A DNA stretch of 64,000 nt from Tolypothrix campylonemoides VB511288. Its GTDB lineage: Bacteria; Cyanobacteriota; Cyanobacteriia; Cyanobacteriales; Nostocaceae. The notes beneath the pieces were generated by a model. It was not told the DNA's origin. It did no database searches and was given only the letters and a program-made list of their open reading frames with translations. The position numbers and the translations under genes were made by a program. Of the stretch, positions 1-8,774 are shown piece by piece; position 1 is the first letter of the stretch, and each line of letters starts with the position of its first letter. The DNA lies in contig JXCB02000039.1 of the NCBI GenBank assembly GCA_000828075.3, positions 452,890-516,889 of the forward strand, read 5' to 3'.

Positions 1-1173
1 TGCTTGTTGGGATTGAACTCTTTGGTTAGAGAACAGGATTAAGGTAATAGGGAGTATCAAGAAAACAGCTTTTCTCATAGTTCAAAATCTAACTAAATGT
101 CGGGTAGGGAGTAGCAAAGTTTTTTTCCAGTAATCTCTGCTTCATTCAGTTACAGATAAAAAAATTCATGCACCAGAAATTGTGGTGTTGTTCTAGCTTT
201 TACAGATTTGTCAAAGCCTCAACTTGGCTCCCCTTGCAATAACAAGGGAAGGGCGATGAGAAAGACTACGTTCAATTTCAACGTGCTACTTTACCCGTTA
301 CAAATATTTATTAGGACAGGCTATTGCTAACAGCGTAAATGATGCTCTTTTACTAAACGTGTACCATAAGAACAAGTTGACCTGCTCTACAGACAGAGTT
401 CTAATCAAGTCAATCTGTAGTCTTCAATACATCTTGTTTTTAATTTTACAAGCGTGAACAGTAGATTACCCGTGGTTTATTGCATCACGTACACAAAGAC
501 TAAGTCTTGTAAGCGAAGTTGCGAATGTACTTTATTTATAAATATTTCTTATAAGCAATATTACTTATTTATATATCTTTTAAGTTTTATTTACAAGCTT
601 TAGAGGATATTCTAAAAACTATATGTCATTAATTCATGACATTTGTGAAGCAGCTAAATTTTTTCAATTTGCACAAACAAAGGTGTGTGAATTTTGTACT
701 AGTAGAAACGCTGATTTATTGGCTGGATATACCAATGAAATAGCAGGTTAAAAGCCTACGTTGTAGAGCTAGCTTGCTTAGGAATTTGAGGTATTTCTTT
801 GTCCAAACTTGTCATTGCTTGCCTTGTTCATATCATGTCCGGTTAATTAGTTATGATTGCCACGTTAACTGCACCCCACCCCTTTATCCCCTCCCCCGCA
901 GTCGCCTCAACGGGGGGAACCCCCCTTCGGGTTCACCAGTCGCCTACGGCGGAAAACCCGCCTACAGCGCTGGATTCACCGCACGGCGCTGCTCTCCGCT
1001 CGCGGGGAAGGGGAGCCTAAGCGCAGATAAACGCGGGGTGGGGTTCTTAGGAAATGATAAGTATTCAACCGGGCTTGATATCATTCGTAAATTTGAGGGT
1101 TGGCTAGGACAGAGTATTGTGCAGGCAATTTTCCCAACTTAGTGCCTGTTTGTTTTGGTTGGTATGGAGAATT
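1..1173. other. Gene-poor left edge
   Basis: No convincing gene is seen. The first 770 bases are AT-rich with many stops in all frames; a CCCTTG/CAAGGG hairpin lies near 231-248 and could be the end of an upstream transcript, although no T tract follows. From about 898 the sequence becomes GC-rich and belongs to the dispersed repeat family described separately. An open frame over 774-1142 has no recognisable protein and is largely repeat. Confidence 0.6.
898..1015. repeat. Dispersed GC-rich repeat (CCAGTCGCC family)
   Basis: Contains GTCGCCTCAACGGGGGGAAC, then a second CCAGTCGCCTACGGCGG block and CACGGCGCTG. The same words recur at 8775-9010, 27460-27511, 45438-45612 and 57176-57226. The blocks are partly palindromic and could fold. 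Here the copy lies between genes, upstream of the HPP gene. Confidence 0.8.
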
Positions 1174-1767
1174 ATGAAAGGCTATTTACCCAAAGGGCGA
1201 ATTAATTACACCTATCTATCCAGATTGAATTATAAAAACGTTCAGTTGAAATGCAAGAATTACTGGTTCAAAATACGCGGGAGTAGGCGTTTAGTTTCTC
1301 TTGATAAACCTCATCACAGACATATCTTTTGGAGTTGGCTTGGTAGTTTCCTGGGAATATCAGCAACGGCTTACCTCTCGGTGAAAATGAATTCTCCTCT
1401 GCTGATGGCTCCCTTTGGTGCCACGAGCGTATTGATCTTTGGTGTACCTGACAGTCCTTTGGCTCAACCCCGTAATGTGATTGGCGGTAATTTGGTGGCT
1501 GCTTTAGTCAGCCTGACTATTCTACATCTTTTCGGTTCAGAACCTTGGGCGATGGGAATGGCAGTGGCAACAGCGATTGGCATGATGCAGCTGACAGCAA
1601 CTTTGCATCCCCCTTCGGGAGCAGTTGCATTAGTTGTGATGATGACGAAAGCATCCTGGCAATTTCTGCTAACCCCAGCACTTGAAGGTTCCATTATTTT
1701 GGTACTTTGCGCTGTGGTTTTCAATAACCTTGCACAAGAGAGGACTTATCCCAAGTACTGGTTGTAA
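1174..1767 (+). CDS. HPP family integral membrane protein
   Basis: A roughly 197-residue membrane protein of the HPP family, named for the conserved His-Pro-Pro seen here in LHPPSGA. Other family hallmarks are PLLMAPFGATSVLIFG, the Pro/Gln-rich segment SPLAQPRNVIGGN, and four hydrophobic segments in the second two thirds. Plant chloroplast HPP proteins have been linked to nitrite transport; the role here is inferred only. The start at 1174 is preferred over an upstream in-frame one at 1117 because GGAGA lies just before it, although the spacing is short (3 nt). The basic N-terminal stretch (KNVQLKCKNYWFKIRGSRR) before the membrane region is probably cytoplasmic. It stands alone, convergent with the pepP-like gene downstream. 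Confidence 0.82.
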   Translation: MKGYLPKGRINYTYLSRLNYKNVQLKCKNYWFKIRGSRRLVSLDKPHHRHIFWSWLGSFLGISATAYLSVKMNSPLLMAPFGATSVLIFGVPDSPLAQPRNVIGGNLVAALVSLTILHLFGSEPWAMGMAVATAIGMMQLTATLHPPSGAVALVVMMTKASWQFLLTPALEGSIILVLCAVVFNNLAQERTYPKYWL

Positions 1768-1853
1768 CCCTCATGAGACCGAATCTCTATCAGAGATTAA
1801 AACTACTTTGATTAAAACTACTCTCGAAGGGTGGGGATTACCCACCCGACAAT

Positions 1854-3164
1854 TTATCTTTCCAAGTCCGCGACTTCCTTAGGTACACCAGCAGTCAAAA
1901 CTTCATGACCTGTAGCTGTCACCAAAACATCATCCTCAATCCGAATCCCAATACCAACCCAACGCGGGTCTGTCGGTGGCTGGTCTTCAGCGAGCTTGGT
2001 ATCTGGCACAATATAAAGTCCCGGTTCTACTGTTAGCACTTGACCTGGTTGTAGAATTTGCGGTTTATCTTCACCGTGCTGATACACACCCACATCATGA
2101 ACATCTAAACCTAGCCAATGACCAGTACGGTGCATATAATATGGCTTGTATTTCTCTTCTTCAATGAGCTTGTCAATTTCACCTTTAAGGATGCCAAGTT
2201 CGACTAAGCCTTCTGTAAGGACGCGGACGGCTGTATCATGAATGAGTTTGTAGGGATTGCCTGGTTGCACTTGGGCTATGGCTTGCTTTTGTGCTTCCAA
2301 AACAAGCTCATACAGCGTCTTTTGTTCTGGCGTAAATTTACCTCCCACGGGAAATGTGCGCGTGATATCAGAGTTGTAGTAACCATAAGCACAACCAGCA
2401 TCAATCAGCAGCAGTTCTTTGTCCTGTATCTGCCGATTGTTTTCAATGTAATGCAGCACACACGCATTCACTCCAGAAGCCACAATTGAGGGGTAAGCTG
2501 GTCCATTTGCACCCCGCAGCCGAAAGATATGTTCGATTTCTGCTTGAATTTCGTACTCGTAGCGTCCGGGTTGGGTAAACTCCATTGCGTGATTGTGTGC
2601 TTCAACTGCAATATCAGCAGCTTTGCGCATCAACTCTAATTCTGATTGACTTTTAACTAATCTCATGCTGTGGAGAATGGGACCAGTATCTTCAATAGCA
2701 ATTGGTCCTGTACCCCGCTTGGGATAAGTCCGCATCAACTGCTGCCAAAAGTTGAGGATTTTGTCGTTGAAAGTGCGATCGCGTCCCAAATGGTAGTAAA
2801 TGCGATCGCTTTTCTCCAAATACTGGGGCAACTTTTCATCAAGTTCGGTAATCGGATAAGCTTCGTCTGCACCATACACTTGTTTTGCCGCTTCTACCCC
2901 ACAGCGATAACCACTCCAAACTTCCTGTTCCCTGTCTTTCGGTTGTACAAACAGCACAAACCGATGTTCTGGGTGTGATGGCGCTAAAACTGCTACTGCT
3001 TGTGCTTCGTTAAACCCAGTCAAATAGTAGAAATCGCTATCTTGGCGAAAAGCGTATTCGACATCGTTGTGCATCACCGCTGTTGGCGCACTGCGAAAGA
3101 TTGCAGTCCCATTGCCAATTTTTGACATCAATTGCTCACGGCGCTGCCGATATTCTGCCTGCAT
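1854..3164 (-). CDS. pepP: Xaa-Pro aminopeptidase (M24B, aminopeptidase P)
   Basis: Removes N-terminal residues that precede proline; a soluble dinuclear metal peptidase. The N-terminal half (about 1-140) is the aminopeptidase P N-domain. The C-terminal pita-bread domain carries the metal ligands: Asp in LLLIDAG, Asp in NSDITRTFP, His in HRTGHWLGLDVHD, Glu in VEPGLY and Glu in IRIEDD. The 436-residue length is normal for PepP. The ATG at 3164 is chosen over a TTG two codons upstream. The gene is monocistronic, convergent with the HPP gene and divergent from the adenylyl cyclase operon across about 300 bp. Confidence 0.93.
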   Translation of the reverse strand: MQAEYRQRREQLMSKIGNGTAIFRSAPTAVMHNDVEYAFRQDSDFYYLTGFNEAQAVAVLAPSHPEHRFVLFVQPKDREQEVWSGYRCGVEAAKQVYGADEAYPITELDEKLPQYLEKSDRIYYHLGRDRTFNDKILNFWQQLMRTYPKRGTGPIAIEDTGPILHSMRLVKSQSELELMRKAADIAVEAHNHAMEFTQPGRYEYEIQAEIEHIFRLRGANGPAYPSIVASGVNACVLHYIENNRQIQDKELLLIDAGCAYGYYNSDITRTFPVGGKFTPEQKTLYELVLEAQKQAIAQVQPGNPYKLIHDTAVRVLTEGLVELGILKGEIDKLIEEEKYKPYYMHRTGHWLGLDVHDVGVYQHGEDKPQILQPGQVLTVEPGLYIVPDTKLAEDQPPTDPRWVGIGIRIEDDVLVTATGHEVLTAGVPKEVADLER

Positions 3165-3396
3165 AATCAAGAGCGTGTTTTTTTATTACCTATTCTCTCA
3201 AAAGTATAGATTTCTGAGTAAAATTTGCGCTTCTTGAAATCAAAAATCATTATTACTATACTTTTGATAGATTTTTTTTGATAAGATAAAAATGAAGATG
3301 ATGGTTATTTTACCGATCAACCAAATCCAACAAGAACTTATACTATCTACTGACGGGGTCTCTACCTAAGTATTAAATTTGTATAAAAAAATATAG

Positions 3397-3416
3397 CTTG
3401 TACGAATTCGTACAAG
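3397..3416. promoter_or_regulatory. Perfect 20-bp palindrome upstream of AhpD-like/cyclase operon
   Basis: CTTGTACGAATTCGTACAAG is its own reverse complement over all 20 bases and ends 47 bp before the first start codon of the operon. Size and symmetry suit a dimeric repressor or activator operator (TetR- or LuxR-type sites have this architecture). Which protein binds it is unknown, and no regulator gene is adjacent. Confidence 0.55.
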
Positions 3417-3419
3417 TTT

Positions 3420-3441
3420 GTTTGAGTTGAGCGGCTCAAAC
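3420..3441 (+). promoter_or_regulatory. Inverted repeat in the operon leader
   Basis: GTTTGAG and CTCAAAC arms (7 bp) separated by 8 bases, starting 3 bases after the 20-bp palindrome and 22 bp before the start codon. It could be a leader hairpin affecting translation or a second operator. There is no T tract, so a terminator is unlikely. Confidence 0.4.
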
Positions 3442-3463
3442 ACGTTCCCTAGTCAGGCTAGAG

Positions 3464-4012
3464 ATGACAATGGCTAAATTTCCTATAATTGAATACGAGC
3501 AGCTGACTGATACCAAGGTCAAAACAATATATCAAGAAATCCAGGTGGAACTTGGGTTTGGTATAGTACCAAATCTTTTTAAATCAATGGCAATCAATCC
3601 TGATGTGCTGGAAGCGAACTGGAAGAAATTCCGCGCTACAGTCCTAAAAGGAGATGTTCCACGCACACTCAAGGAAATGCTGGGAATTGCTATTTCTCAG
3701 GCACATCGCAGTGATTATGCATTGAATGTCCACTTGCATGGATTATCATCCTTGGGGATGAGTGAGGAAGTTTTAAAAACCTTGGTATCAGATTTTGCAG
3801 CCTGTCCGCTTCCTCAGCGTGAAAAAGCAGTAATCAGCTTTGGCTTGAAAGCCGCTACTGAACCTGATCAGCTGACGAGTCAAGATTACCAACACCTGTA
3901 TAAGCTAGGTTTGGACGATTCTGAAATATTTGAGATTGTTGCCACAGCAGACTTATTTACGAGTATAAATCGGTATACGGACGCGATCGCACTCGAAATT
4001 GATACATTATGA
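3464..4012 (+). CDS. AhpD-like/carboxymuconolactone decarboxylase-fold protein lacking the redox cysteines
   Basis: A 182-residue all-helical protein of the AhpD-like (CMD) superfamily, peroxidase-related subgroup: N-terminal helices with GIVPNLFKSMAINPDVLEA, then LGIAISQAHRSDYALNVHLHG, which aligns with the family CxxC...H core. Here the two cysteines are Ser and Ala (RSDYALNVH), so the usual peroxiredoxin-reducing chemistry cannot operate through them. The His pair is kept, and one Cys remains elsewhere (DFAACPLP). The stop overlaps the start of the adenylyl cyclase gene (ATGA), implying co-translation and a shared function, perhaps as a sensor or structural partner. The start could also be the ATG at 3470. 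The family assignment is firm; the role is inferred. Confidence 0.8.
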   Translation: MTMAKFPIIEYEQLTDTKVKTIYQEIQVELGFGIVPNLFKSMAINPDVLEANWKKFRATVLKGDVPRTLKEMLGIAISQAHRSDYALNVHLHGLSSLGMSEEVLKTLVSDFAACPLPQREKAVISFGLKAATEPDQLTSQDYQHLYKLGLDDSEIFEIVATADLFTSINRYTDAIALEIDTL

Positions 4013-5421
4013 CTTTTATCCCCGCCTTTATTGGTAGTAGGCTGGACGAACAGGATTATCAACAACTGTTGGTTCTTTCCCGTCGCCTGCTTGCTGAGGC
4101 GCAAGCGCTTTCCAGTCGTATTGCTGCTGTTAATGAAATTGCGATCGCAATGAATCGTTCGCTGAAGCTAGATGAGATTTTGCAGGTTGTGGGCAAACAA
4201 GCAAAATGGTTGTTAGACTTTGAGCATTGTAGTGTTTGCCTGTGCAACACTAACAATTCTTGGCGTATAGTCAGGCTGTTTGGTCCTACTGTCGAATTTG
4301 AGTTTTTTGATCTGACAAACATGGGTGCAGTTGGTACCAGCCTGAAAACAGGTCAAGTTCAACTCATACAGCAAAATTCTGCAAGCGGTTTTCTTAGCCA
4401 GTATCAATCACAGGTAATCATTCCTTTAGAAAGCGATCATCAAGTGATTGGTACTATCAACTTTGCCACAAAAGCACCAAAGATGTACACTCAAGAAGAT
4501 GTACGGATTGGCTATTTACTAGCCGTGCAATTATCAGCAGCCATTCGTAATGCTCAACGCTTTGAAGAGTTAAATCGGTTGTATCTTCAATTAGAAGAAG
4601 AAAAACGCAAGACTGACCAATTGCTTTTGAACATACTACCAACAGATATTGCTTCTGAACTCAAGCAAAGTGGTACAGTTCAGCCTGTTTATTATGAATG
4701 TGCCTCTGTTCTGTTTACAGACTTCAGGAATTTTACCAAATTATCAGAACAGTTGACTCCACAAGAACTAGTTGATGAACTGGATTACTGTTTTTCTTGC
4801 TTTGACCAGTTTATAGAAGCGCATAATTTGGAAAAATTGAAAACAATTGGTGACAGTTATATGTGTGCTGGAGGAATTCCTACTCCTAACCAAACCCACG
4901 CCATTGATGCTGTACTCGCTGCTATCAACATTCGCACCTTCATGGAATGGCGCAAAAAAGAGAAGCAGCTTTTGAAGCAACCATACTGGGACATTCGTAT
5001 TGGTATCCATTCAGGACCATTATTAGCCGGTGTGATTGGACACAAAAAGTTTGCTTACGATGTTTGGGGTGACACTGTTAACACTGCTTCCCGGATGGAA
5101 TCATCTGGTGTTTCTGGAAGCATAAATATTTCCCAAGAAACTTTTGAGTTAATTCAAGATTTTTTTGCAGTTCAATACCGAGGAAAAATTACTGCTAAAA
5201 ATAAGGGTAAAATCGATATGTATCTTGTAGATGGTATTAAAGAGAACCTGGCTTTAGATCCAACTGGTCTCTTACCAAATAAAGAATTTAATCAACTGTA
5301 TTTTGCTATCCAATCAGGTGCAAACATACAACAAGCAAAGGGAGCATCGCAAATGTGCAAAAACCTTGATAGCCCTCATCCCCTCACCCCTTCTCCCAAA
5401 GAAAGGGAGAAGGGGAACTAG
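4009..5421 (+). CDS. GAF domain class III adenylate cyclase
   Basis: Makes cAMP from ATP. Residues about 25-185 form a GAF sensor domain, followed by a short coiled coil (RLYLQLEEEKRKTDQLL) and the signal-transducing ILPTDIASELK segment. The catalytic domain is at about 220-400. Metal-binding Asp residues are in VLFTDFRNFT and TIGDSYM; the adenine-specifying Lys is in EKLKTIGD and its partner Asp in YDVWGDTVN, which indicates adenylate rather than guanylate cyclase; the transition-state Asn and Arg are in VNTASRME. All catalytic residues are therefore present. The last 20 or so residues (after QQAK) are encoded by a short mobile repeat; without it the frame would end QQAKVVND. The start overlaps the upstream AhpD-like gene by 4 bp. 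Confidence 0.93.
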   Translation: MTFIPAFIGSRLDEQDYQQLLVLSRRLLAEAQALSSRIAAVNEIAIAMNRSLKLDEILQVVGKQAKWLLDFEHCSVCLCNTNNSWRIVRLFGPTVEFEFFDLTNMGAVGTSLKTGQVQLIQQNSASGFLSQYQSQVIIPLESDHQVIGTINFATKAPKMYTQEDVRIGYLLAVQLSAAIRNAQRFEELNRLYLQLEEEKRKTDQLLLNILPTDIASELKQSGTVQPVYYECASVLFTDFRNFTKLSEQLTPQELVDELDYCFSCFDQFIEAHNLEKLKTIGDSYMCAGGIPTPNQTHAIDAVLAAINIRTFMEWRKKEKQLLKQPYWDIRIGIHSGPLLAGVIGHKKFAYDVWGDTVNTASRMESSGVSGSINISQETFELIQDFFAVQYRGKITAKNKGKIDMYLVDGIKENLALDPTGLLPNKEFNQLYFAIQSGANIQQAKGASQMCKNLDSPHPLTPSPKEREKGN

Positions 5422-5504
5422 AACCATTTCTCCCCTCTCCCATATATGGGAGAGGGGATGGGGGTGAGGGTACAAAGGCTTCTGTGCAAGATTGGAGTGC
5501 TCCC
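5340..5504. mobile_element. Short non-autonomous inverted-repeat element, copy A
   Basis: A 165-bp element starting GGGAGCATCGC and ending GAGTGCTCCC, with long imperfect inverted arms (TGTGCAAAAACCTT on the left, CAAAGGCTTCTGTGCA on the right) and an inner CCCCTCACCCCTTCTCCC/GGGAGAGGGGATGGGGGTGAGG hairpin. It is flanked by a perfect 9-bp direct repeat ACAAGCAAA (5331-5339 and 5505-5513), read as a target-site duplication. It carries no gene. It interrupts the 3' end of the adenylyl cyclase gene. Copies B and C lie near 16.8 and 49.8 kb. Confidence 0.85.
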
Positions 5505-5631
5505 ACAAGCAAAAGTAGTTAACGACTAAAGGACCAAATTGCCCTCGTTCCCAGGCTCAGCTTGGGAACGAGAATATAGAGGCGGAGCTTCTTATTGATA
5601 TTGGTGCAAGATATCAGAAACCCAACCATGC

Positions 5632-6798
5632 TCAAGATGATTCTGACGAGGTTGATGGTGGGCTACCCAAAGCATCGCTGTTTTCTAACAATACACTAGT
5701 CGTATTTACGACAACCTGCGCAGCTCCTGTAAAAAACTTGCGATCGAGAGTTGCTGGTACATCGCTCGGTTGGTGGTAGTGAGGAGTACGTAAATTTGCA
5801 GTATCCGTTACCAGCACTGCACCGACTCCTTGATACCAAAATGGAGCGTGATCACTGCGTAGAGTATCAGGTGTCAGCAAGCCTTTGAGGGGTATTGGCA
5901 GTGTTAACACAGGTGGCATTGATTCAATTGTACCCTTCGTACTCTCCTTATTAAAAGAAATTGGAGGAAGCTTCTGTGAATTTTGAAAAGCATGAAGCAG
6001 TGGCAAATGTTCCGTATCACCCACCACCGCCAAAAAGTCACCTTGATCACTGGGTGGAGTCACTGGTAAACCTGTGGGGTATTTCTGACAACCAGAAGTG
6101 TGACAAGCATAACCCACCATATCCAAGACAATAACACCTTGCAGGTTTTCTAGATGTTTCTTGTTTGTCACAAAAGCTTTACTACCTAAAAGCCCTGCTT
6201 CCTCCTTGTCAAAAAACGCGAGTTGCAATGTTTTAGGAGTGGGACGCGAACCCAAAAGTCGGGCAATTTCAAGCATTACAGCAACACCACTAGCATTGTC
6301 ATCAGCTCCAGGAGAGATATATACAGTGTCGTAATGAGCTCCGACTAGAATTGCTCCGGCATTTTTATCAGTTCCCGGTCTTTCGGCAAAGACGTTGACA
6401 CCATCTTCAAACTTCTCTAGCTGAGGTTTCCAGCCCAATTTTTTCAGTTCGGTTGTGATGTAAGCGCGAGTCCGCGATCGCTCGGCTGGAGTATGGCGTG
6501 TAAAATTTAACCTTTGAACGTGCGCGAAAAGCTGCTCACCAGAAACTTGTAAGGAAGCAGGGATAGGAGGACGCAAAGGCGTGGTAGAATTTTCTGTCTG
6601 CGTATCTTTGCCTCTGGTTGTCTTTACATTCCCTTTTGATGTCTTTGCGTCTTGATTTGCAGTGAGGGAATTGTCAACTCTAATACTGTAAATGACTGAC
6701 TCCCCATGCTGCTTAACAAACACGCTCGTGACAACTACAGCAACTGTTGTCACCAGTAACAAAAGTACCAGCCAAAACGGTTTTTTCAGATATCTCAT
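5632..6798 (-). CDS. M28 family zinc peptidase, membrane-anchored
   Basis: A 388-residue exopeptidase of family M28. The N-terminus (KKPFWLVLLLLVTTVAVVV) is a signal anchor placing the enzyme outside the cytoplasmic membrane, followed by a low-complexity Thr/Lys/Pro linker to about residue 85. The catalytic domain shows the M28 signatures: His and Asp in GAHYDT, bridging Asp in GADDNASG, Glu-Glu in DKEEAGLLGS, Asp in VLDMVGY and the final His in RSDHAPFW. The ATG at 6798 is preferred over a TTG one codon upstream because GAGGGG lies 8 bases before it. It is monocistronic and convergent with the cyclase operon. Confidence 0.9.
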   Translation of the reverse strand: MRYLKKPFWLVLLLLVTTVAVVVTSVFVKQHGESVIYSIRVDNSLTANQDAKTSKGNVKTTRGKDTQTENSTTPLRPPIPASLQVSGEQLFAHVQRLNFTRHTPAERSRTRAYITTELKKLGWKPQLEKFEDGVNVFAERPGTDKNAGAILVGAHYDTVYISPGADDNASGVAVMLEIARLLGSRPTPKTLQLAFFDKEEAGLLGSKAFVTNKKHLENLQGVIVLDMVGYACHTSGCQKYPTGLPVTPPSDQGDFLAVVGDTEHLPLLHAFQNSQKLPPISFNKESTKGTIESMPPVLTLPIPLKGLLTPDTLRSDHAPFWYQGVGAVLVTDTANLRTPHYHQPSDVPATLDRKFFTGAAQVVVNTTSVLLENSDALGSPPSTSSESS

Positions 6799-6942
6799 CA
6801 AAATCCCCTCATCTGGTTATCCCCTTGTCTCCTTGCAGCATCCCTGACATAGGATAGCGCAAACGCCAAGTTTGACACCGTGTCTTTTGACAAAACAAAT
6901 AACTTCATTTAGAGTTCCCATGAAACTTTCAAATTTAGAGCA

Positions 6943-7410
6943 ATGCTCCAAAGACTTTTCTTAGCATCTACTGCATTAATTTGCTTGACAGTACTGGGGA
7001 ACATGACAATAGCCCGAAGTGATACTCCACAGAGTAATGGCATAAGTCATCATCATAAGACAATAGAAATTCCTCTTGGTCAACCTGTACCCTCAGTTAA
7101 CTTAGTTGTGCATCCAGATGCTAAGAAAGGATGGAATTTGGAGGTAAAAGTTACTAACTTTAGCTTTGCACCAGAAAGTGTCAATACAGCCGCTAAACCT
7201 GGAGAAGGTCACGCTCATATTTATGTGAATGGACAAAAAATTGCCAGATTGTATGGGAATTGGTACTATCTAGAAGATTTACCACCTGGGAAAAACCGGA
7301 TTACTGTTAGTTTAAATAGTAACAGTCATGAAAGTTTAGTTTATAACGGAAAAGCTATTCAAGATACAACAATTATAGAAGTTCCTACAAAAAGTACTCA
7401 GAAATATTAG
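6943..7410 (+). CDS. Secreted small protein, possible metal-handling (first of three-gene cluster)
   Basis: 155 residues with an N-terminal signal peptide (LFLASTALICLTVLGNMTIARS). The mature part begins with a His cluster (ISHHHKTIEIP) and has a beta-rich domain containing GHAHIYVNGQKIARLYGNWYYL and PPGKNRITVSLNSNSHESL. This resembles small periplasmic cupredoxin-like or DUF proteins that accompany TauE/SafE-type membrane proteins. I do not recognise a named family with certainty. The gene is followed after 134 bp by the TauE/SafE fusion and then by a FixH/YtkA-like secreted protein. Copper or another metal as the substrate is inferred from the His/Met residues and the neighbours. Confidence 0.6.
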   Translation: MLQRLFLASTALICLTVLGNMTIARSDTPQSNGISHHHKTIEIPLGQPVPSVNLVVHPDAKKGWNLEVKVTNFSFAPESVNTAAKPGEGHAHIYVNGQKIARLYGNWYYLEDLPPGKNRITVSLNSNSHESLVYNGKAIQDTTIIEVPTKSTQKY

Positions 7411-7544
7411 AGATAATCAAGTCAAAAAAGCATCAATATAAGAAAAAGCATAGTATTTTTCGTGAGTTATACTTTTCATGATTAATTTTTCATGATTAAT
7501 TTTTTTTTCTTAATTGTTGTTATTTATTTAATTTTTAATGGCTG

Positions 7545-8765
7545 ATGCTACATTTGTTGCTTATCATGACTCTGGGGTTTTTGGGAAGTTTTGGACATTG
7601 CTTTGGGATGTGTGGACCTTTGGCGGTGGCGTTTTCCCTGTCTCATAAGCAGGATTCCCATTGGCGACAGCAATTGCAGTTTCACGCACTTTTAAACTTG
7701 GGGCGAATGTTAAGCTATGTTGTCGTGGGTGCTGGTATTGGGGCATTGGGTTCAGTGTTGCTCGCCAGTGGACAAATGGCGGGAATTGGCAGCGAATTAC
7801 GCCAATGGATGGCAATTATGACTGGCGTTCTGCTGATTTGGTTTGGCATTGGACAAATAAAACCCGACTTTCTGCCTCAAATTCCATTACTACACCCTCT
7901 GGTGCAAAATCGTCTACACAACTCTCTCAGTCAGGGAATGGTAAAGCTTTCTCTACAAAACAGGTGGTGGACACCAGCGCTTTTGGGTATGACTTGGGGT
8001 TTAATGCCCTGTGGTTTTTTGTATGCTGCCCAAATTAAAGCTGCGGAAACTGGCAATTGGTGGATGGGTGGCGCAACAATGCTGGCTTTTGGTTTGGGAA
8101 CTCTGCCTACAATGTTAGGTGTAGGTGTGTCTACATCATTGGTCAGTAAAGACAGGCGCAGTCAATTGTTTCGCTTGGGTGGTTGGGTCACTCTTACCAT
8201 CGGCGTGCTAACGCTGCTGCGGACTGGTGACACAATGGTAGATTACACCGGACATGGTGCGTTAATCTGTTTAATCCTGGCGCTTGTTGCTCGCCCTGTC
8301 AGCAGCTTGTATGCCGCACTTTTGCGTTACCGTCGTGCGTTGGGAGTAGGCGCTTTTGTGCTGTCTTGTGCTCATACCACTCATATGATGGAACATTCCC
8401 TGCAATGGAATTTTGCAGCTTTCTTTTTCTTACCGCCAGAGTTTCAGTTGGGCATGGCTTTGGGTGCTGTAGCACTGGTATTAATGACTCCCGCAGCCCT
8501 CACCAGTTTTAACTCCTTGCAGAAGTCATTGGGCAAGCGCTGGCGATTCATTCATCTATTCAGCGTACCCGCTTTGCTGTTAAGCTCCATTCATGCTGTG
8601 ATTATTGGCTCCCACTACTTAGGTTCTTTTCAATCTGGCTGGGGAAATAAATTAGCTGCAGTGCTTCTGGGATTTGTGACGCTGGGTGTGTTGCTGGTGC
8701 GTTGGCGCTTTTTTTGGTCAATGTTATCTTTACAGAAATTTTATGTTCCCCCAAAAAAGACGTAA
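7545..8765 (+). CDS. TauE/SafE-family membrane protein fused to ferric-reductase-like transmembrane domain
   Basis: 406 residues, polytopic. Residues 1 to about 225 are the TauE/SafE type seen in metal and cytochrome-biogenesis contexts: GHCFGMCGP near residue 17 and the second-half partner WGLMPCGFLYAA near 150, each with a conserved Cys that could bind metal. Residues about 258-400 are a second membrane unit resembling the ferric reductase/YedZ(MsrQ) heme-b domain: RYRRALGVGAFVLSCAHTTH, then ALTSFNSLQKSLGKRW, then RFIHLFSVPALLLSSIHAV, providing paired His residues for heme. A reductase-coupled metal transporter is therefore a reasonable inference. No Shine-Dalgarno is evident at the chosen ATG. 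A repeat array starts immediately after the stop. Confidence 0.82.
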   Translation: MLHLLLIMTLGFLGSFGHCFGMCGPLAVAFSLSHKQDSHWRQQLQFHALLNLGRMLSYVVVGAGIGALGSVLLASGQMAGIGSELRQWMAIMTGVLLIWFGIGQIKPDFLPQIPLLHPLVQNRLHNSLSQGMVKLSLQNRWWTPALLGMTWGLMPCGFLYAAQIKAAETGNWWMGGATMLAFGLGTLPTMLGVGVSTSLVSKDRRSQLFRLGGWVTLTIGVLTLLRTGDTMVDYTGHGALICLILALVARPVSSLYAALLRYRRALGVGAFVLSCAHTTHMMEHSLQWNFAAFFFLPPEFQLGMALGAVALVLMTPAALTSFNSLQKSLGKRWRFIHLFSVPALLLSSIHAVIIGSHYLGSFQSGWGNKLAAVLLGFVTLGVLLVRWRFFWSMLSLQKFYVPPKKT

Positions 8766-8774
8766 CCCCACCAC

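Noticed and set aside
774-1142. Open frame on the plus strand at the left edge
   Set aside because: Largely encoded by the GC-rich dispersed repeat; no recognisable domain or ribosome site.
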